The position numbers and the translations under genes were made by a program. 64,000 nt of DNA from positions 1,918,146-1,982,145 of the forward strand of contig NZ_JH719395.1 in NCBI RefSeq assembly GCF_000271845.1, read 5' to 3'. This document shows, piece after piece, positions 1 through 9,063 of this stretch (its first letter is position 1; each line of letters opens with the position of its first letter). The stretch comes from Rhizobium leguminosarum bv. trifolii WSM2297 (GTDB taxonomy: Bacteria > Pseudomonadota > Alphaproteobacteria > Rhizobiales > Rhizobiaceae). Under the pieces are notes generated by a model that was given only the letters and a program-made list of their open reading frames with translations, was not told the DNA's origin and did not search any database.

Positions 1-1088
1 CCCAGCACGTTTTCCAGCGCATCCGGCTTGTGGGCGTAGTCGACATAGGCAAGTGCGCCGTCTTTCGTATGGCCGACCAGTTCAAGACGGCCGGACGCGC
101 CGACGAGCTTCTCGAGTGCGGCCATCGCCACCTTGGCCGCAACGCCGGTCGACATGGCAAGCCCTGCCGCAACCAGCGCGTTGGCGACCTGGAAATCGCC
201 GGCCAGCGGAATGTCCACCTCGAAGATCTCGCCGCCGATATGGATTTCGGCCGTCTGTTTGTGGCGGAAATGCTCGACGCGTTTCAGCGACAGGTAATCG
301 CCCCTGCGCCCAACGGTGCGCACATCGTGACCGGCATCGGCCGCAGCCTTGATCGCCTCGGCCGACCACGGATCGTCAGCGAAGATCACCGCCGGCGACC
401 CCTTCGGCAGCAGCGTATCGAATAACCGCATCTTGGCGGCCATATAGGCTTCGATCGTCGGATGATAATCCATGTGGTCACGGCCGAGATTGGTAAAGGC
501 GGCGGCGGCAAGCTTGACGCCGTCGAGCCGGCTCTGGTCGAGGCCGTGGCTGGACGCCTCCATCGCCGCATGCGTGACACTTTCGCCGGCAAGTTCGGCC
601 AGGAGCTTGTGCAGCGACACCGGATCGGGCGTCGTCAGCGAACCATATTCGTTGCGCGTCGGCGAGACGACACCTGTTGTGCCGATCATCGCCGCCGCAT
701 GCCCCGCATGCGCCCAGATCTGCCGGGTGAAGGAGGCGACGGAGGTCTTTCCCGCCGTGCCGGTGACGGCGACCATCGTTTCGGGCTGTCTGCCGAAGAA
801 GCGTGAAGCGGCGATCGAAAGGAAACGGCGCGGCTCCTTGACCGCAAGCACCGGGATGGAAGCTTCGACGGCCTGGGAGGCAATCGCGACGGCGGCACCT
901 CGGCCGGCGGCATCGGCGATGAAGCCCGCACCATCGGCCTTGGTGCCGGCAACCGCGACGAAAGCATTGCCCGGCGCTACATGGCGGCTGTCCGAAGACA
1001 GGCCTGAAATATCAAGCCGGCCTGCAGGGCCTTCGAGCTGTGCTTCAATTTCCGGAAACAGTTCTCCGGCCAGATCTCGCAATTTCAT
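1..1088 (-). CDS. murE: UDP-N-acetylmuramoyl-tripeptide synthetase MurE, 3' end cut by the window edge
   Basis: This cytoplasmic ligase adds meso-diaminopimelate (by family) to UDP-MurNAc-L-Ala-D-Glu in peptidoglycan precursor synthesis. About 362 N-terminal residues are present. The ATP-binding motif GTAGKTS is near residue 110, and the Mur-ligase motif [14 protein letters not shown] lies at the left edge near residue 350. A full MurE is usually about 480-500 residues, so roughly a quarter is missing because the window ends. The start is the ATG at 1088, which opens MKLRDL. The gene is last in the visible part of a minus-strand dcw operon, 66 bp downstream of ftsI. Confidence 0.95.
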   Translation of the reverse strand, partial: MKLRDLAGELFPEIEAQLEGPAGRLDISGLSSDSRHVAPGNAFVAVAGTKADGAGFIADAAGRGAAVAIASQAVEASIPVLAVKEPRRFLSIAASRFFGRQPETMVAVTGTAGKTSVASFTRQIWAHAGHAAAMIGTTGVVSPTRNEYGSLTTPDPVSLHKLLAELAGESVTHAAMEASSHGLDQSRLDGVKLAAAAFTNLGRDHMDYHPTIEAYMAAKMRLFDTLLPKGSPAVIFADDPWSAEAIKAAADAGHDVRTVGRRGDYLSLKRVEHFRHKQTAEIHIGGEIFEVDIPLAGDFQVANALVAAGLAMSTGVAAKVAMAALEKLVGASGRLELVGHTKDGALAYVDYAHKPDALENVL

Positions 1089-1154
1089 CGAATGCACTTT
1101 TCTCTCTTGAAGCCGGTCCACCCCTCGCGAATCGGCGTCGATATTCATTCACAC

Positions 1155-2915
1155 TCAATAAGACACCAGCAAGGCCGATCCGCCCTCCCCGAATTTCGGC
1201 TCGATGCCGAGAATGGGAGCCGCGCGGCTGATAATCTCGCGGGCGATCGGGCCCGCGGTACCGGCAGAGATCGTTCCGCCATATTGCTTCTCGCCGGTTT
1301 TCGGCTCGTCGCAGAAGGTGATCACGGCATATCGGGGATCGTTGATCGGGAATGCGGCAATGAAGGAGTTGAAGTTCAGGGTCGCGGAATAGCGGCCGTT
1401 TACCACCTTGTCGGCCGTACCGGTCTTGCTGCCGACGGCAAAGCCCGGCACGCGGGCGACGCGGCCCGATCCCTTGTATCCGTTGAAATCGAGCAGATAG
1501 CGGATTTCGTCGCTGGTCGTCTTTTTGATGACCTGCGTGGCGATCTCATCGGCCTGGTCGCGCGTGCGCGGCAGGAATGTCGGCTCGATCAGCTTGCCGC
1601 CGTTGACGAGAGCCGCGGCCGCCACCCCTGTCTGCAGTGCCGTCGTCGAGACGCCGTGGCCGAAGGAAATCGTGATCGAATTGATTTTCTTCCACACCCT
1701 CGGCTGACTTGGCATCTTCACCTCCGGCAGTTCGGTCTGCATCTTGGTCAGCAGGCCGAATTTGGTCAGATAGTCTTTCTGCGCATCGATGCCGACGATG
1801 TCGATGACGCGCGCCGTGCCGATATTCGACGAGTACTGGAAAATCTCAGGTACGGTCAGCCAACGGCGTTGCCCGTGGAAATCGTGGATGGTGAAGCCGC
1901 CGATATAGATCGATTTGCTGGCATCGAATGTGTCGGTCATCTTCACCTTGCCGCTGTCGAGCGCCATCGCCAGCGAAAAGGTCTTGAAGGTCGATCCCAT
2001 TTCGAAGGTGCCGTTGGTCATCCGGTTGAGCCAGCCCTCCTTGGCGCCTTCCTGCGGATCGTTCGGATCGAAATCCGGCGCCGAGGCCATGGCCAGCACT
2101 TCCCCGGTATGCACGTCGATGACGGCAGCACCCGCCCCCTTGGACTGGAAGTTGTTGACGGCGTTGACGACCGCGTCGCGGACAATGTTCTGGACACGCA
2201 GGTCGATCGAAAGCCGCACCGGTTCAAGCGGCTGGTCGCTGGTCATGCCGACCGAGGCGAGGTCGGCAAGCCCCTGATCGTCTATATATTTCTCCATGCC
2301 GGCAACGCCGCGGTTGTCGATATTGACGTAACCGAGGATATGCGCGGCGGTCGAACCGCCCGGATAGAAACGGCGCTTTTCCGGCCGGAAGCCGATGCCG
2401 GGAATGCCGAGGGCCAGGATCTGGCTCTGCTGCTTCGGCGTCAGCTGCCGGCGCAGCCAGGCGAAATGCGAGGTTTTGACCGAGAGCTTCTTATAGGTAT
2501 CCCGGACGTCGAGCTCGGGCAGAACAGTCGCAAGCTTCTCGACCGCCTCATCGGCATCGACGATCTTGTTGGGTTCGGCAAACAGCGAGACGGTTCGGAT
2601 GTCGGTCGCCAGCACCTCCCCGTTGCGGTCGAGAATGTCGGGGCGCGAGGCCATCAGCCGATCGGGCGGCAGGATGCTGGAGACGACTTCCTGATCCTTC
2701 ATCGCATATTCGACGAGGCGGCCGCCGATGATGACGTAGACACCCATGAAGCCGAGGATCAACAGGCCGACGCGGCTTTTGGCCTGCCCCGACTTCTTCT
2801 TGCGCGATCCCTCGATCGCCAGGCCGGCGGGCGAAGGACCGCCGAACCGGTTATAGACGCCGGCGGAGAAATGCGCCTGGCTCTTCAAAACCATGATGCG
2901 GGAAAGAAACGACAT
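1155..2915 (-). CDS. ftsI: Peptidoglycan D,D-transpeptidase FtsI (PBP3)
   Basis: This septal class B penicillin-binding protein cross-links peptidoglycan during division. The protein has 586 residues: a basic cytoplasmic N-terminus, one membrane span at about residues 49-65, a PBP dimerisation domain, and a transpeptidase domain. The catalytic motifs are S308-TF-K311, S362-S-N364, and KTG near residue 497. Its ATG shares one base with the ftsL stop (TAATG), which indicates translational coupling. The gene order ftsL-ftsI-murE is the standard dcw order. Length and motifs agree with a complete gene. Confidence 0.97.
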   Translation of the reverse strand: MSFLSRIMVLKSQAHFSAGVYNRFGGPSPAGLAIEGSRKKKSGQAKSRVGLLILGFMGVYVIIGGRLVEYAMKDQEVVSSILPPDRLMASRPDILDRNGEVLATDIRTVSLFAEPNKIVDADEAVEKLATVLPELDVRDTYKKLSVKTSHFAWLRRQLTPKQQSQILALGIPGIGFRPEKRRFYPGGSTAAHILGYVNIDNRGVAGMEKYIDDQGLADLASVGMTSDQPLEPVRLSIDLRVQNIVRDAVVNAVNNFQSKGAGAAVIDVHTGEVLAMASAPDFDPNDPQEGAKEGWLNRMTNGTFEMGSTFKTFSLAMALDSGKVKMTDTFDASKSIYIGGFTIHDFHGQRRWLTVPEIFQYSSNIGTARVIDIVGIDAQKDYLTKFGLLTKMQTELPEVKMPSQPRVWKKINSITISFGHGVSTTALQTGVAAAALVNGGKLIEPTFLPRTRDQADEIATQVIKKTTSDEIRYLLDFNGYKGSGRVARVPGFAVGSKTGTADKVVNGRYSATLNFNSFIAAFPINDPRYAVITFCDEPKTGEKQYGGTISAGTAGPIAREIISRAAPILGIEPKFGEGGSALLVSY

Positions 2916-3364
2916 TATTCCACCGACCCCGTTTCGATCTCGTCTGCATCGTCCTCCGGCTCGGCGCGCGGCGCGGGCTTTGGAACGGGCTGCGCCTTGG
3001 TCGTAACCGTCGCGCCGGCCAGGCTCGCGCCTTTGGCGCCGGCCTTGGCCTCCGTCACGTCGGGCACGGGAACATCGGATTTCAGCATCGGCAATTCCTT
3101 GGCATGCACCAGCGCCGTCGATTGCGTCGGCTGCAGCTGCAACTCGTCATCATAGGCCTTGACCAGCCGCTCCAGCCGGTTCGGCTGCGATTGCAGCGCC
3201 CAGTCAGCCTTGAGAAGGTCGATCGTGTCCTCCTCGAGCTTGATCTCGGCTTCGAGGCGATGAACCTCCTCGAGCTTCAATTCGGCGCGATGCTTGATCG
3301 TGTAGGTCACGGCGGCGGTGGCCGTCATGACGCCGATGAGCACGAGATCGAACGTTTTCAGCAT
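2915..3364 (-). CDS. ftsL: Cell division protein FtsL-like
   Basis: This is a 149-residue small bitopic protein between rsmH and ftsI, the usual FtsL position. It starts MLKTFDLVLIGVM, a membrane span at about residues 4-20. A short charged coiled-coil-like stretch rich in Glu, Lys and Leu follows at about 23-50, and then a low-complexity Pro/Ala/Glu tail. FtsL partners FtsB and FtsQ in the divisome. An in-frame start 26 codons upstream exists, but the ATG at 3364 is preceded by a good GGAGGTTGAT ribosome site and gives the expected topology. Sequence conservation in FtsL is low, so the name rests mainly on position and topology. Confidence 0.85.
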   Translation of the reverse strand: MLKTFDLVLIGVMTATAAVTYTIKHRAELKLEEVHRLEAEIKLEEDTIDLLKADWALQSQPNRLERLVKAYDDELQLQPTQSTALVHAKELPMLKSDVPVPDVTEAKAGAKGASLAGATVTTKAQPVPKPAPRAEPEDDADEIETGSVE

Positions 3365-3365
3365 A

Positions 3366-4391
3366 TCAACCTCCAAGCTTTCCGAGACTGGCGAGATTGG
3401 GAAACCCGAAGAGCGACATATCCGCAGCTTCAGCGGCGGCATCCGTCCTCAACCCGGCGCGCAGCTTGGCGGAGCGGGCGCGCGGATTGATCTCCGCTTC
3501 CGCCTCACTTGCCGAAACCATCGGCTTGCCGATCGCCGCAAAGGTTGCCGCCCGCTCATGGGCGACCGGCAGATGCCGCGACCCCGATGCCTTGCCGGCA
3601 CGGTCGGAGAAGAATTTCTTGACGATGCGGTCTTCGAGCGAATGAAAGGTGACGACGACGAGCCGCCCGCCCGGCTTCAGCGCCGCTTCCGCCGCAAACA
3701 GCGCCTGGGCGAGTTCGCCGAGCTCATCGTTGACGAAGATGCGCAAAGCCTGGAAGACACGCGTTGCCGGATGGATCTTGTCCTTCATCTTGCGCGGCGT
3801 GACCAGTTCGATGAGACCGGCAAGATCCCGCGTCGTTTCGAACGGCTTTTCCTCGCGGCGCTTCTCGATCGCATGCGCAATGCGCGGCGCCTGGCTTTCC
3901 TCGCCAAGGAAATGGAAGATGCGGATAAGATCGGCGACCTTGGCACGGTTGACGACATCGGCCGCCGAAACGCCTGCAGCCGACATACGCATGTCGAGCG
4001 GTCCGCTCTTCTGGAAGGAGAAACCGCGCTCAGCCTCATCGATCTGCATGGAGGAAACGCCGATATCGAGCACGACGCCATCGAGCCCGCCTTGCGGCGC
4101 ATGATCGGCAAGATGCGAGAATTGCGAATGAACAAGTTTGAGACGGCCACCATGGGCGGCAACCATTGCCTGGCCCGACGCAATCGCCGTCGGATCGCGG
4201 TCGAGCGCGATCACTTCGGCGCCGGCCGCAAGAATGGCGGAGCTGTAACCACCCGCACCGAAGGTACCGTCGAGGATGAGCTTGCCTGGCGCAGGCGCCA
4301 GCGCCGAAAGCACCTCCTCGAGAAGAACAGGAATGTGACGAACCGGTCCGCCACCGGCATCAGTTGAACCTCCGCCAGGATTCGCCACCAT
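3366..4391 (-). CDS. rsmH: 16S rRNA (cytosine(1402)-N(4))-methyltransferase RsmH (MraW)
   Basis: This SAM-dependent enzyme methylates N4 of C1402 in 16S rRNA. It has 341 residues. The N-terminus contains [10 protein letters not shown] and the SAM-binding loop [10 protein letters not shown], followed by the helical insertion typical of Mra[13 protein letters not shown] near the C-terminus is a family hallmark. The reading frame is open far upstream, but the homologous part begins at the ATG at 4391 (MVANPGGG), which has GAGGGA upstream. It lies between mraZ and ftsL with a 17-bp gap to mraZ; the ftsL start is almost adjacent. Confidence 0.96.
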   Translation of the reverse strand: MVANPGGGSTDAGGGPVRHIPVLLEEVLSALAPAPGKLILDGTFGAGGYSSAILAAGAEVIALDRDPTAIASGQAMVAAHGGRLKLVHSQFSHLADHAPQGGLDGVVLDIGVSSMQIDEAERGFSFQKSGPLDMRMSAAGVSAADVVNRAKVADLIRIFHFLGEESQAPRIAHAIEKRREEKPFETTRDLAGLIELVTPRKMKDKIHPATRVFQALRIFVNDELGELAQALFAAEAALKPGGRLVVVTFHSLEDRIVKKFFSDRAGKASGSRHLPVAHERAATFAAIGKPMVSASEAEAEINPRARSAKLRAGLRTDAAAEAADMSLFGFPNLASLGKLGG

Positions 4392-4408
4392 TCCGTTCCC
4401 TCGTTCTT

Positions 4409-4846
4409 TCAGGAACGCTTGCCCGCCAGCTTGCGCTCCCCTCGTGCCTGCGCCTGCGCAGCCACAAAAGCCTGCGGCTGCCAGAGCTGAAAATGATCCG
4501 CCCGACCGACGAAAGTCACTTCGTCCGAGATACCGGTAAAGCCGCGAATGAAATCCGTGACCATCAGCCGCCCCTCGGCGTCGAGCTTCATGAAGACCCC
4601 GCCTCCGTGAATGAGAAGCGACATCTCGTTCGCATCCGGCGAAAACGGATCCTCCGCAGCAATCTGCCGTTCGAATCTTTCGAGAAGATCCGGACCGCCG
4701 ATACTGATCGCCGGAAACACAAAGTCCTGGAAGCAATAGAGCTCCTGAACATTGCGCTGCACCAGCACGGACCGAAACGCCGAAGGCACGGAAACCCTGC
4801 CCTTGGCGTCGATCCTGTTGGTCGCATTCGAAAGGAAGCGGCTCAT
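4409..4846 (-). CDS. mraZ: Transcriptional regulator MraZ
   Basis: This is the first gene of the dcw operon. MraZ is an AbrB-fold DNA-binding protein known in E. coli and Mycoplasma to bind TGGG-type direct repeats upstream of its own operon. The product has 145 residues. The first MraZ repeat begins [20 protein letters not shown], and a second half includes LDAEGRLMV. The start was chosen at the ATG at 4846 because this is where family similarity begins; the frame is open further upstream and an ATG at 4858 is a possible alternative. An array of TGGG repeats lies about 170 bp upstream of the start. Confidence 0.94.
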   Translation of the reverse strand: MSRFLSNATNRIDAKGRVSVPSAFRSVLVQRNVQELYCFQDFVFPAISIGGPDLLERFERQIAAEDPFSPDANEMSLLIHGGGVFMKLDAEGRLMVTDFIRGFTGISDEVTFVGRADHFQLWQPQAFVAAQAQARGERKLAGKRS

Positions 4847-5274
4847 GACTCGAAACATCCGTTCCCGCAGGGATCCGGACCAAAAGACGCCCGAAATTCC
4901 CGATATCAGGCACAGCTTCGCAAGCCGGATGAGCAAAAACCCCTCCGACGCTTCCGGAGAGGAAGACGCCTTTGCTTTGCGATGAATGGGCAGGTGATTG
5001 CCCCGGTGCAGTGCGCATTTGGGATAGCATGGGACCATATGGGCGTCAATGGGATACGCCCAGTTTGCACTCGACGCATGATCAAAAATTTATAAGCCGT
5101 TAAGTTTAACAAAGGGTTAGGATCGCCCTGGCGCGATGGCGCGCAACGGTGCTTTTGCAAAAAGAATTTTCCAACAGGCGGACTGCATGAGCATCCGCTT
5201 GAAAACATTTGATTTCAGTCTCTTACATGGAAATTAATCCTGAAACCAGGATCTTGTCGCGCCACAAAAGTTAA
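4847..5274. other. Intergenic region between mraZ and rnpB
   Basis: This region of about 430 bp holds the upstream region of mraZ, including the TGGG repeat array, and the 3' flank of rnpB. The stretch from 5086 to 5270 is relatively AT-rich (for example around 5090-5115) and probably carries the mraZ promoter. I saw no coding potential and no clear hairpin terminator for rnpB. Confidence 0.6.
5020..5054. promoter_or_regulatory. Probable MraZ operator: four TGGG repeats at exact 10-bp period
   Basis: TGGG occurs at 5020, 5030, 5040 and 5050 on the plus strand, each followed by six variable bases. E. coli MraZ binds TGGGN repeats separated by 5-nt spacers, which is the same 10-bp period, so the match in motif and spacing is good. 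The repeats read on the strand opposite to mraZ. An overlapping inverted repeat, GGGCGT (5041-5046) and ACGCCC (5056-5061), is also visible. I could not place a convincing sigma-70 promoter. Confidence 0.7.
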
Positions 5275-5680
5275 TCGCCAGTTGGCCTGTAAGCCGGGTT
5301 CTGTATGGCTCCGGCGTGAACCGGAACGTGGCAGCCATTCCTCTGGGACAGCGCTCGCACGCTGCCTCACGCAACCCACCCGGATGACTGGCCTGGAAAC
5401 CAGCCGGAAGGCCTTTCGGCCCGCCGCGTCATCCCTATTCGGTCTTGCTCCCGGTGGGGTTTACCGTGCCATTTCCGTTGCCGGAGATGCGGTGGGCTCT
5501 TACCCCACCCTTTCACCCTTACCTGTCATGACAGGCGGTTTGCTTTCTGTGGCACTTTCCCTGAGGTCGCCCTCGCCGGACGTTATCCGGCACCGTGTTT
5601 CCGTGGAGCCCGGACTTTCCTCACCCTATCGCCTTTCGGCATTGATAAAGCGCGGCTGCCCAGCCAACTGGCAGGGCTCC
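5275..5680 (-). ncRNA. rnpB: RNase P RNA component, bacterial type A
   Basis: The minus strand carries the conserved core of RNase P RNA. Near the 5' side is GAGGAAAGTCCGGGCTCC. The 3' region ends with ACAGAACCCGGCTTACAGGCC. The P1 helix can be drawn from GCCAGTTGG (plus coordinates 5664-5672, reversed) pairing with CCAACTGGC at 5277-5285. Further conserved segments include GGGTGAAAGGGTGGGGTAAG-like and CGAATAGGGATGACG-like strings. The length of about 400 nt fits. The exact ends are estimated from P1. A plus-strand reading frame through this region is an artefact. Confidence 0.96.
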
Positions 5681-5724
5681 CATAAACGAGAGAGACGGCA
5701 ATTGCCACCCAAATCAAAATTTAA

Positions 5725-6899
5725 TTAGCGAAATTGCGGTGTGAAATCCGTGGAGTAGCCCTGTTCGCTGATTCTGCCCGCCAAAAGCAGCTCGGCCCCA
5801 AGCCGGCCGATTTCGTCCGAGCTCTTGGCCGAAGTGCCTGCACAGCCGGTCAGCACGGCGATTCCAGGCGATGAGGTATAGCCGATCATCGGGTAGCCGC
5901 TTTCCGTCTGCGACACGACGCAGGCTGCGGTCGAAATCGACAGCGGCGCCATATCGGGCACCAGACCTTCGACGATGCGGGTGAGATACGCACGCACGCT
6001 ATCGCGCCCTTCGGTCCTGAACCAGGCGCGCATTGCCGCATCGCCATCGAGCACCAGATCGTCCGGGTCGCCGCCGATCTTCAGGTAGAATTTGCCATCG
6101 GGATAACGGATCGGCGGCAACAGGTAGATGTGGGTGCCGGGCACATCGAGAATGAGCGAAGGCATGGCAGCAAGACGCGCCGCCTCGCCCTCACTCACCT
6201 CGAACAGCGTCACGGTTCGGGCATAAACCGTCATGGCAACCGGCCGCGGCAACAGATTCTCCGCAATGGAAAATCCGCCCGCTGCCAGCAGCACTTTTTC
6301 ACCGCGATAGGTCTGCCCGCCGGCGGTCTCGACGACACCAACCCCGCCTTCGTCGCGGATCGAGATGACATGGTCGCGGATGACGGCAGCACCCGCCTTT
6401 TCCGCCAGTAACGACTGCGCCTTGACGAGCTTGCGCGGACTGATGTGTCCGGCCCCCTCGCCTGGAACACGCCGGCGCAACCATCCGGAAAGGCGAAGTA
6501 GGGAAAGGCGGTCATCAGCCCCGCCTCGTCGAGCAGGCTGATCTCGGCGCCAAGCGAAACGGCGGCCTGCTGGGTTTTTTCGAGATAATCGCCTCCATCA
6601 GGCGCGACGACGACGCAGCCGACCTCTCTGTAGAAGTCGATGCCGCTGTCGCGGGCGATCTCGCCGTAGCGGCCGATCGAGCGGTTGGCGAGCAGCGCCC
6701 AGTTGCGGTCGGGATCGATGGTGCGGGTGATGCGCCCCTCATCGTAATGACTGGCGAAGACGCCCTGATGCGCCTTGCGATCGTCAGGCTCGTCCGGGCC
6801 GATCACCGCCACGCCGTCCACCTGGCGCGCCAGGTGCCGCGCCGCCGCAGCCCCCATCAGCCCGCGGCCGACGACGATATATTTGAAATCGACTGCCAT
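5725..6899 (-). pseudogene. FAD-dependent oxidoreductase (DAO family), frameshifted paralogue of the next gene
   Basis: The gene begins MAVDFKYIVVGRGLMG, a Rossmann FAD motif in which one Gly of GxGxxG is replaced (GRGLMG). It follows the intact paralogue closely to about residue 145 (VFQAR). The remainder, from AGHISPRKLVKAQ to FTPQFR, is in another frame. Aligning to the neighbour (F-ERKR-AGHINPR), one base is missing, most simply in the C5 run at 6453-6457. Restoring it gives an intact protein of about 391 residues. It lies 11 bp downstream of its paralogue with its own AGGGAG ribosome site. It could be a recent real mutation or a homopolymer sequencing error. The substrate is unknown; the family oxidises amino acids, sarcosine or related amines. 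Confidence 0.85.
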
Positions 6900-6910
6900 G
6901 ATGCTCCCTT

Positions 6911-8098
6911 TCAGGCAAAAACCGGCGTCAGCTCGCTGCCGAAATCCTTGTCGCCGAGCACCCCTTCTGTCAGAAGCACGGCCCCCAATCGTCCGAGTTC
7001 ATCGGAGGATTTGGCCGCGACGAAATTGCCGCCGGTAAGCACCGCGATGCGCGGCGACTGCGTAAATCCGGCATAGGGATAACCGGTTGGCGTGAAATTC
7101 GCCACGCACGGCCCCGAGGTCACCGGGCAGCCGGCCAGCGCCGGCATCAACTCGAGGGCGATGTGCGAGAGATGCTCGCGCTCAGCCACGCTGCCATCGG
7201 AACGGAACCACGCGCCGACATCGTCCAGCTCTCGGAAAGAAAGCATCTCGGTATCGCCGCCGAGCTTCAGATAAGTCTTGCCGTCGGGGTAAGGCACCGG
7301 CGGCAGGATATAGATGTGATCCTCCTCCCGGTCGCCGAGCACGATCGTCGACGGCATATCACCGAAGATCGCCATCTCGCGCTCGCCGATCTCGTAGAAG
7401 GCGACCGTGCGCGCCATCACCCTGGTATCGACCGGGCGCGGCAGCAGGGCATGGAAATTGCTGAAACCGCCGGCCGCGACCAGCACGCGCTCGGCGCTGT
7501 AGCTTCTGCCGCCGGCCGTCACTTCGACATGGGAACCGGCGTCGCGCACGGATGTCGCGATGGCCTCGATCAGCGAAACGCCGTCCTGTTCGGCGAGTCT
7601 CGCCTGTGCCCGCACCAGCGCCCGCGGGTTGATGTGGCCGGCGCGCTTGCGCTCGAAATATCCGGTGAATTCAGGATCGACGGCAAGATAGGAAAAACGT
7701 TGGCGCAGATCCGACGGCGCGATGGTCTCTATATCGCTGCCGAGCGTCCGGCTGACGGTGAGTGCCCGGTTGATATAGTCCTGCTCGTCCTTTGGCGTCG
7801 GACCGGCAAAGAGGCAGCCGACCTCCGAATAGAAGGCGATGCCGCTCCTTGCTTCGATATCACGATAGCGGTCGAGCGCACGGGCGGCGAAACTTCCCCA
7901 GGCCAGATCACCGTCGAAAGTGCGGGTGATGCGCGCTTCGTCGTAATGGCTGGCGAATATCCCGTGGTGGGTCTTTCGCTCCTCCGGCTCGCGCGGGCCG
8001 ATGAGTGCGATGCCGTCGGCCATCGAGGAGAGATGCCGTGCGGCGGCCGCACCCATCATGCCGCCTCCGATGATGATGAACCTGAAATCGACTGCCAT
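6911..8098 (-). CDS. FAD-dependent oxidoreductase, DAO family
   Basis: This 395-residue enzyme has the N-terminal FAD Rossmann motif FRFIIIGGGMMGAAAARHL. Other DAO-family features are ASHYDEARITR after the dinucleotide fold, AGHINPRALVRAQ in mid-protein, VLVAAGGFSN, and a C-terminal block with GYPYAGFTQSPRIAVLTGGNF. Family members are deaminating or demethylating flavin oxidases or dehydrogenases; the substrate cannot be read from the sequence. The start is the ATG at 8098, preceded by GAGGTG, rather than an open-frame codon 12 residues upstream. It is first in a two-gene tandem with a closely similar but frameshifted copy. Confidence 0.85.
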   Translation of the reverse strand: MAVDFRFIIIGGGMMGAAAARHLSSMADGIALIGPREPEERKTHHGIFASHYDEARITRTFDGDLAWGSFAARALDRYRDIEARSGIAFYSEVGCLFAGPTPKDEQDYINRALTVSRTLGSDIETIAPSDLRQRFSYLAVDPEFTGYFERKRAGHINPRALVRAQARLAEQDGVSLIEAIATSVRDAGSHVEVTAGGRSYSAERVLVAAGGFSNFHALLPRPVDTRVMARTVAFYEIGEREMAIFGDMPSTIVLGDREEDHIYILPPVPYPDGKTYLKLGGDTEMLSFRELDDVGAWFRSDGSVAEREHLSHIALELMPALAGCPVTSGPCVANFTPTGYPYAGFTQSPRIAVLTGGNFVAAKSSDELGRLGAVLLTEGVLGDKDFGSELTPVFA

Positions 8099-8180
8099 AT
8101 CGCACCTCGCTAAATTCCAGCGATACCATGGCAATCATCTTGAATCATCCGGCTCTTGTCAGGGATAGGCGCTTCAGCGC

Positions 8181-8801
8181 TCAGAGCATTGTCAGAACCT
8201 TGCCGCAATAGGACTTGGACACCGGGTTCATGCGTGTGGCGCCATGGCCGGCATTATATTTGAGGATGGTGTTGCAGGTCTCGCCACCACCGAGATTATG
8301 GGCGGCAGCCAGATATTTCATGCCGTACTTGATGTTGGTTTCCGGATCGAACAGGCCCTTGGCGCTGCCGGAATAGCCCATCATGCGGGCAGTTGCAGGC
8401 TTTATCTGCATCAGGCCGATTTCACCGTGGCTGCCGCGCGCATTCGGATTGAAATTGCTTTCGATGCGGACGACCGCGGTCGCAAGCGCAACCGGTACAT
8501 CATATTGGTTCGCATATTTGCTGATCAGTGCGGAATAGGAATTGCCGGAAACATTGGCGACGGAATAACCGCTCTGGCGCTCGACCGTCTTCAGCGGGCG
8601 TTCCGCCGTCTTGAGCGGACGCTTCGCCGGCTTGACCGAACGCTCCGCTTTCTTCAACGGCCGCACTGTCTTCTGCGAAGGATCCTCGACTTTCTTCACC
8701 GGCGCATCGGCTCGAACACCCCAATCATTCGCAAAGGCAAAGCTATTTCCCGCCAGCACCATGCCAACGCATGTTGCAGCAACAACAATCAGTTTTCTCA
8801 T
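8181..8801 (-). CDS. Secreted lytic transglycosylase, SLT domain
   Basis: This predicted periplasmic muramidase has 206 residues. It has a signal peptide (about 1-25, MRKLIVVAATCVGMVLAG...AFA) and a Lys/Arg/Pro-rich linker of imperfect repeats (KKAERSVK, KRPLKTAER, PLKTVER; about 49-75). The SLT domain contains the catalytic-Glu motif RIES (E114), GEIGLMQIKPATA and NIKYGMKYLA. The basic linker may bind the anionic envelope (inference). The ATG at 8801 is preferred over a start 8 codons upstream because it begins the signal peptide. The gene is monocistronic, with a noncoding gap on each side. Confidence 0.88.
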   Translation of the reverse strand: MRKLIVVAATCVGMVLAGNSFAFANDWGVRADAPVKKVEDPSQKTVRPLKKAERSVKPAKRPLKTAERPLKTVERQSGYSVANVSGNSYSALISKYANQYDVPVALATAVVRIESNFNPNARGSHGEIGLMQIKPATARMMGYSGSAKGLFDPETNIKYGMKYLAAAHNLGGGETCNTILKYNAGHGATRMNPVSKSYCGKVLTML

Positions 8802-9012
8802 GTAGTCTTGAACACTCCGACCCAAAGAATTTCCGGACGGCGCGCCTCGCTGTCATGATAAATACCAGATCAAGGACCGATCTGGATTCACGGTAATTCT
8901 TATCATTTCACATAACGCCCGTGGTTTAACTCGAAAACAACTCCGAGCACCCCTTGGCGGAGGTTCTTAGACCATCGCAATGAGGAGATAATAGGGAAAT
9001 GATGTGGCAGGC

Positions 9013-9040
9013 CGAATTTCGCGCTGCAGTGCGAAATTCG
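9013..9040. other. 10-bp-stem inverted repeat downstream of the amidase gene
   Basis: CGAATTTCGC (9013-9022) and GCGAAATTCG (9031-9040) form a perfect 10-bp stem with an 8-base loop, 24 bp beyond the amidase stop. There is no T-tract on either strand, so it is at best a weak terminator or an RNA-stabilising hairpin. Confidence 0.45.
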
Positions 9041-9063
9041 CCGTTTCCGTAATTGTCGAGGAA

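Noticed and set aside
1092..3155. A 687-codon plus-strand frame opposite ftsI and ftsL
   Set aside because: Antisense shadow of essential, intact genes with no motif of its own.
5282..5728. A plus-strand ORF of 148 codons at the RNase P locus
   Set aside because: The DNA is explained by rnpB on the minus strand, with conserved core and P1 helix.
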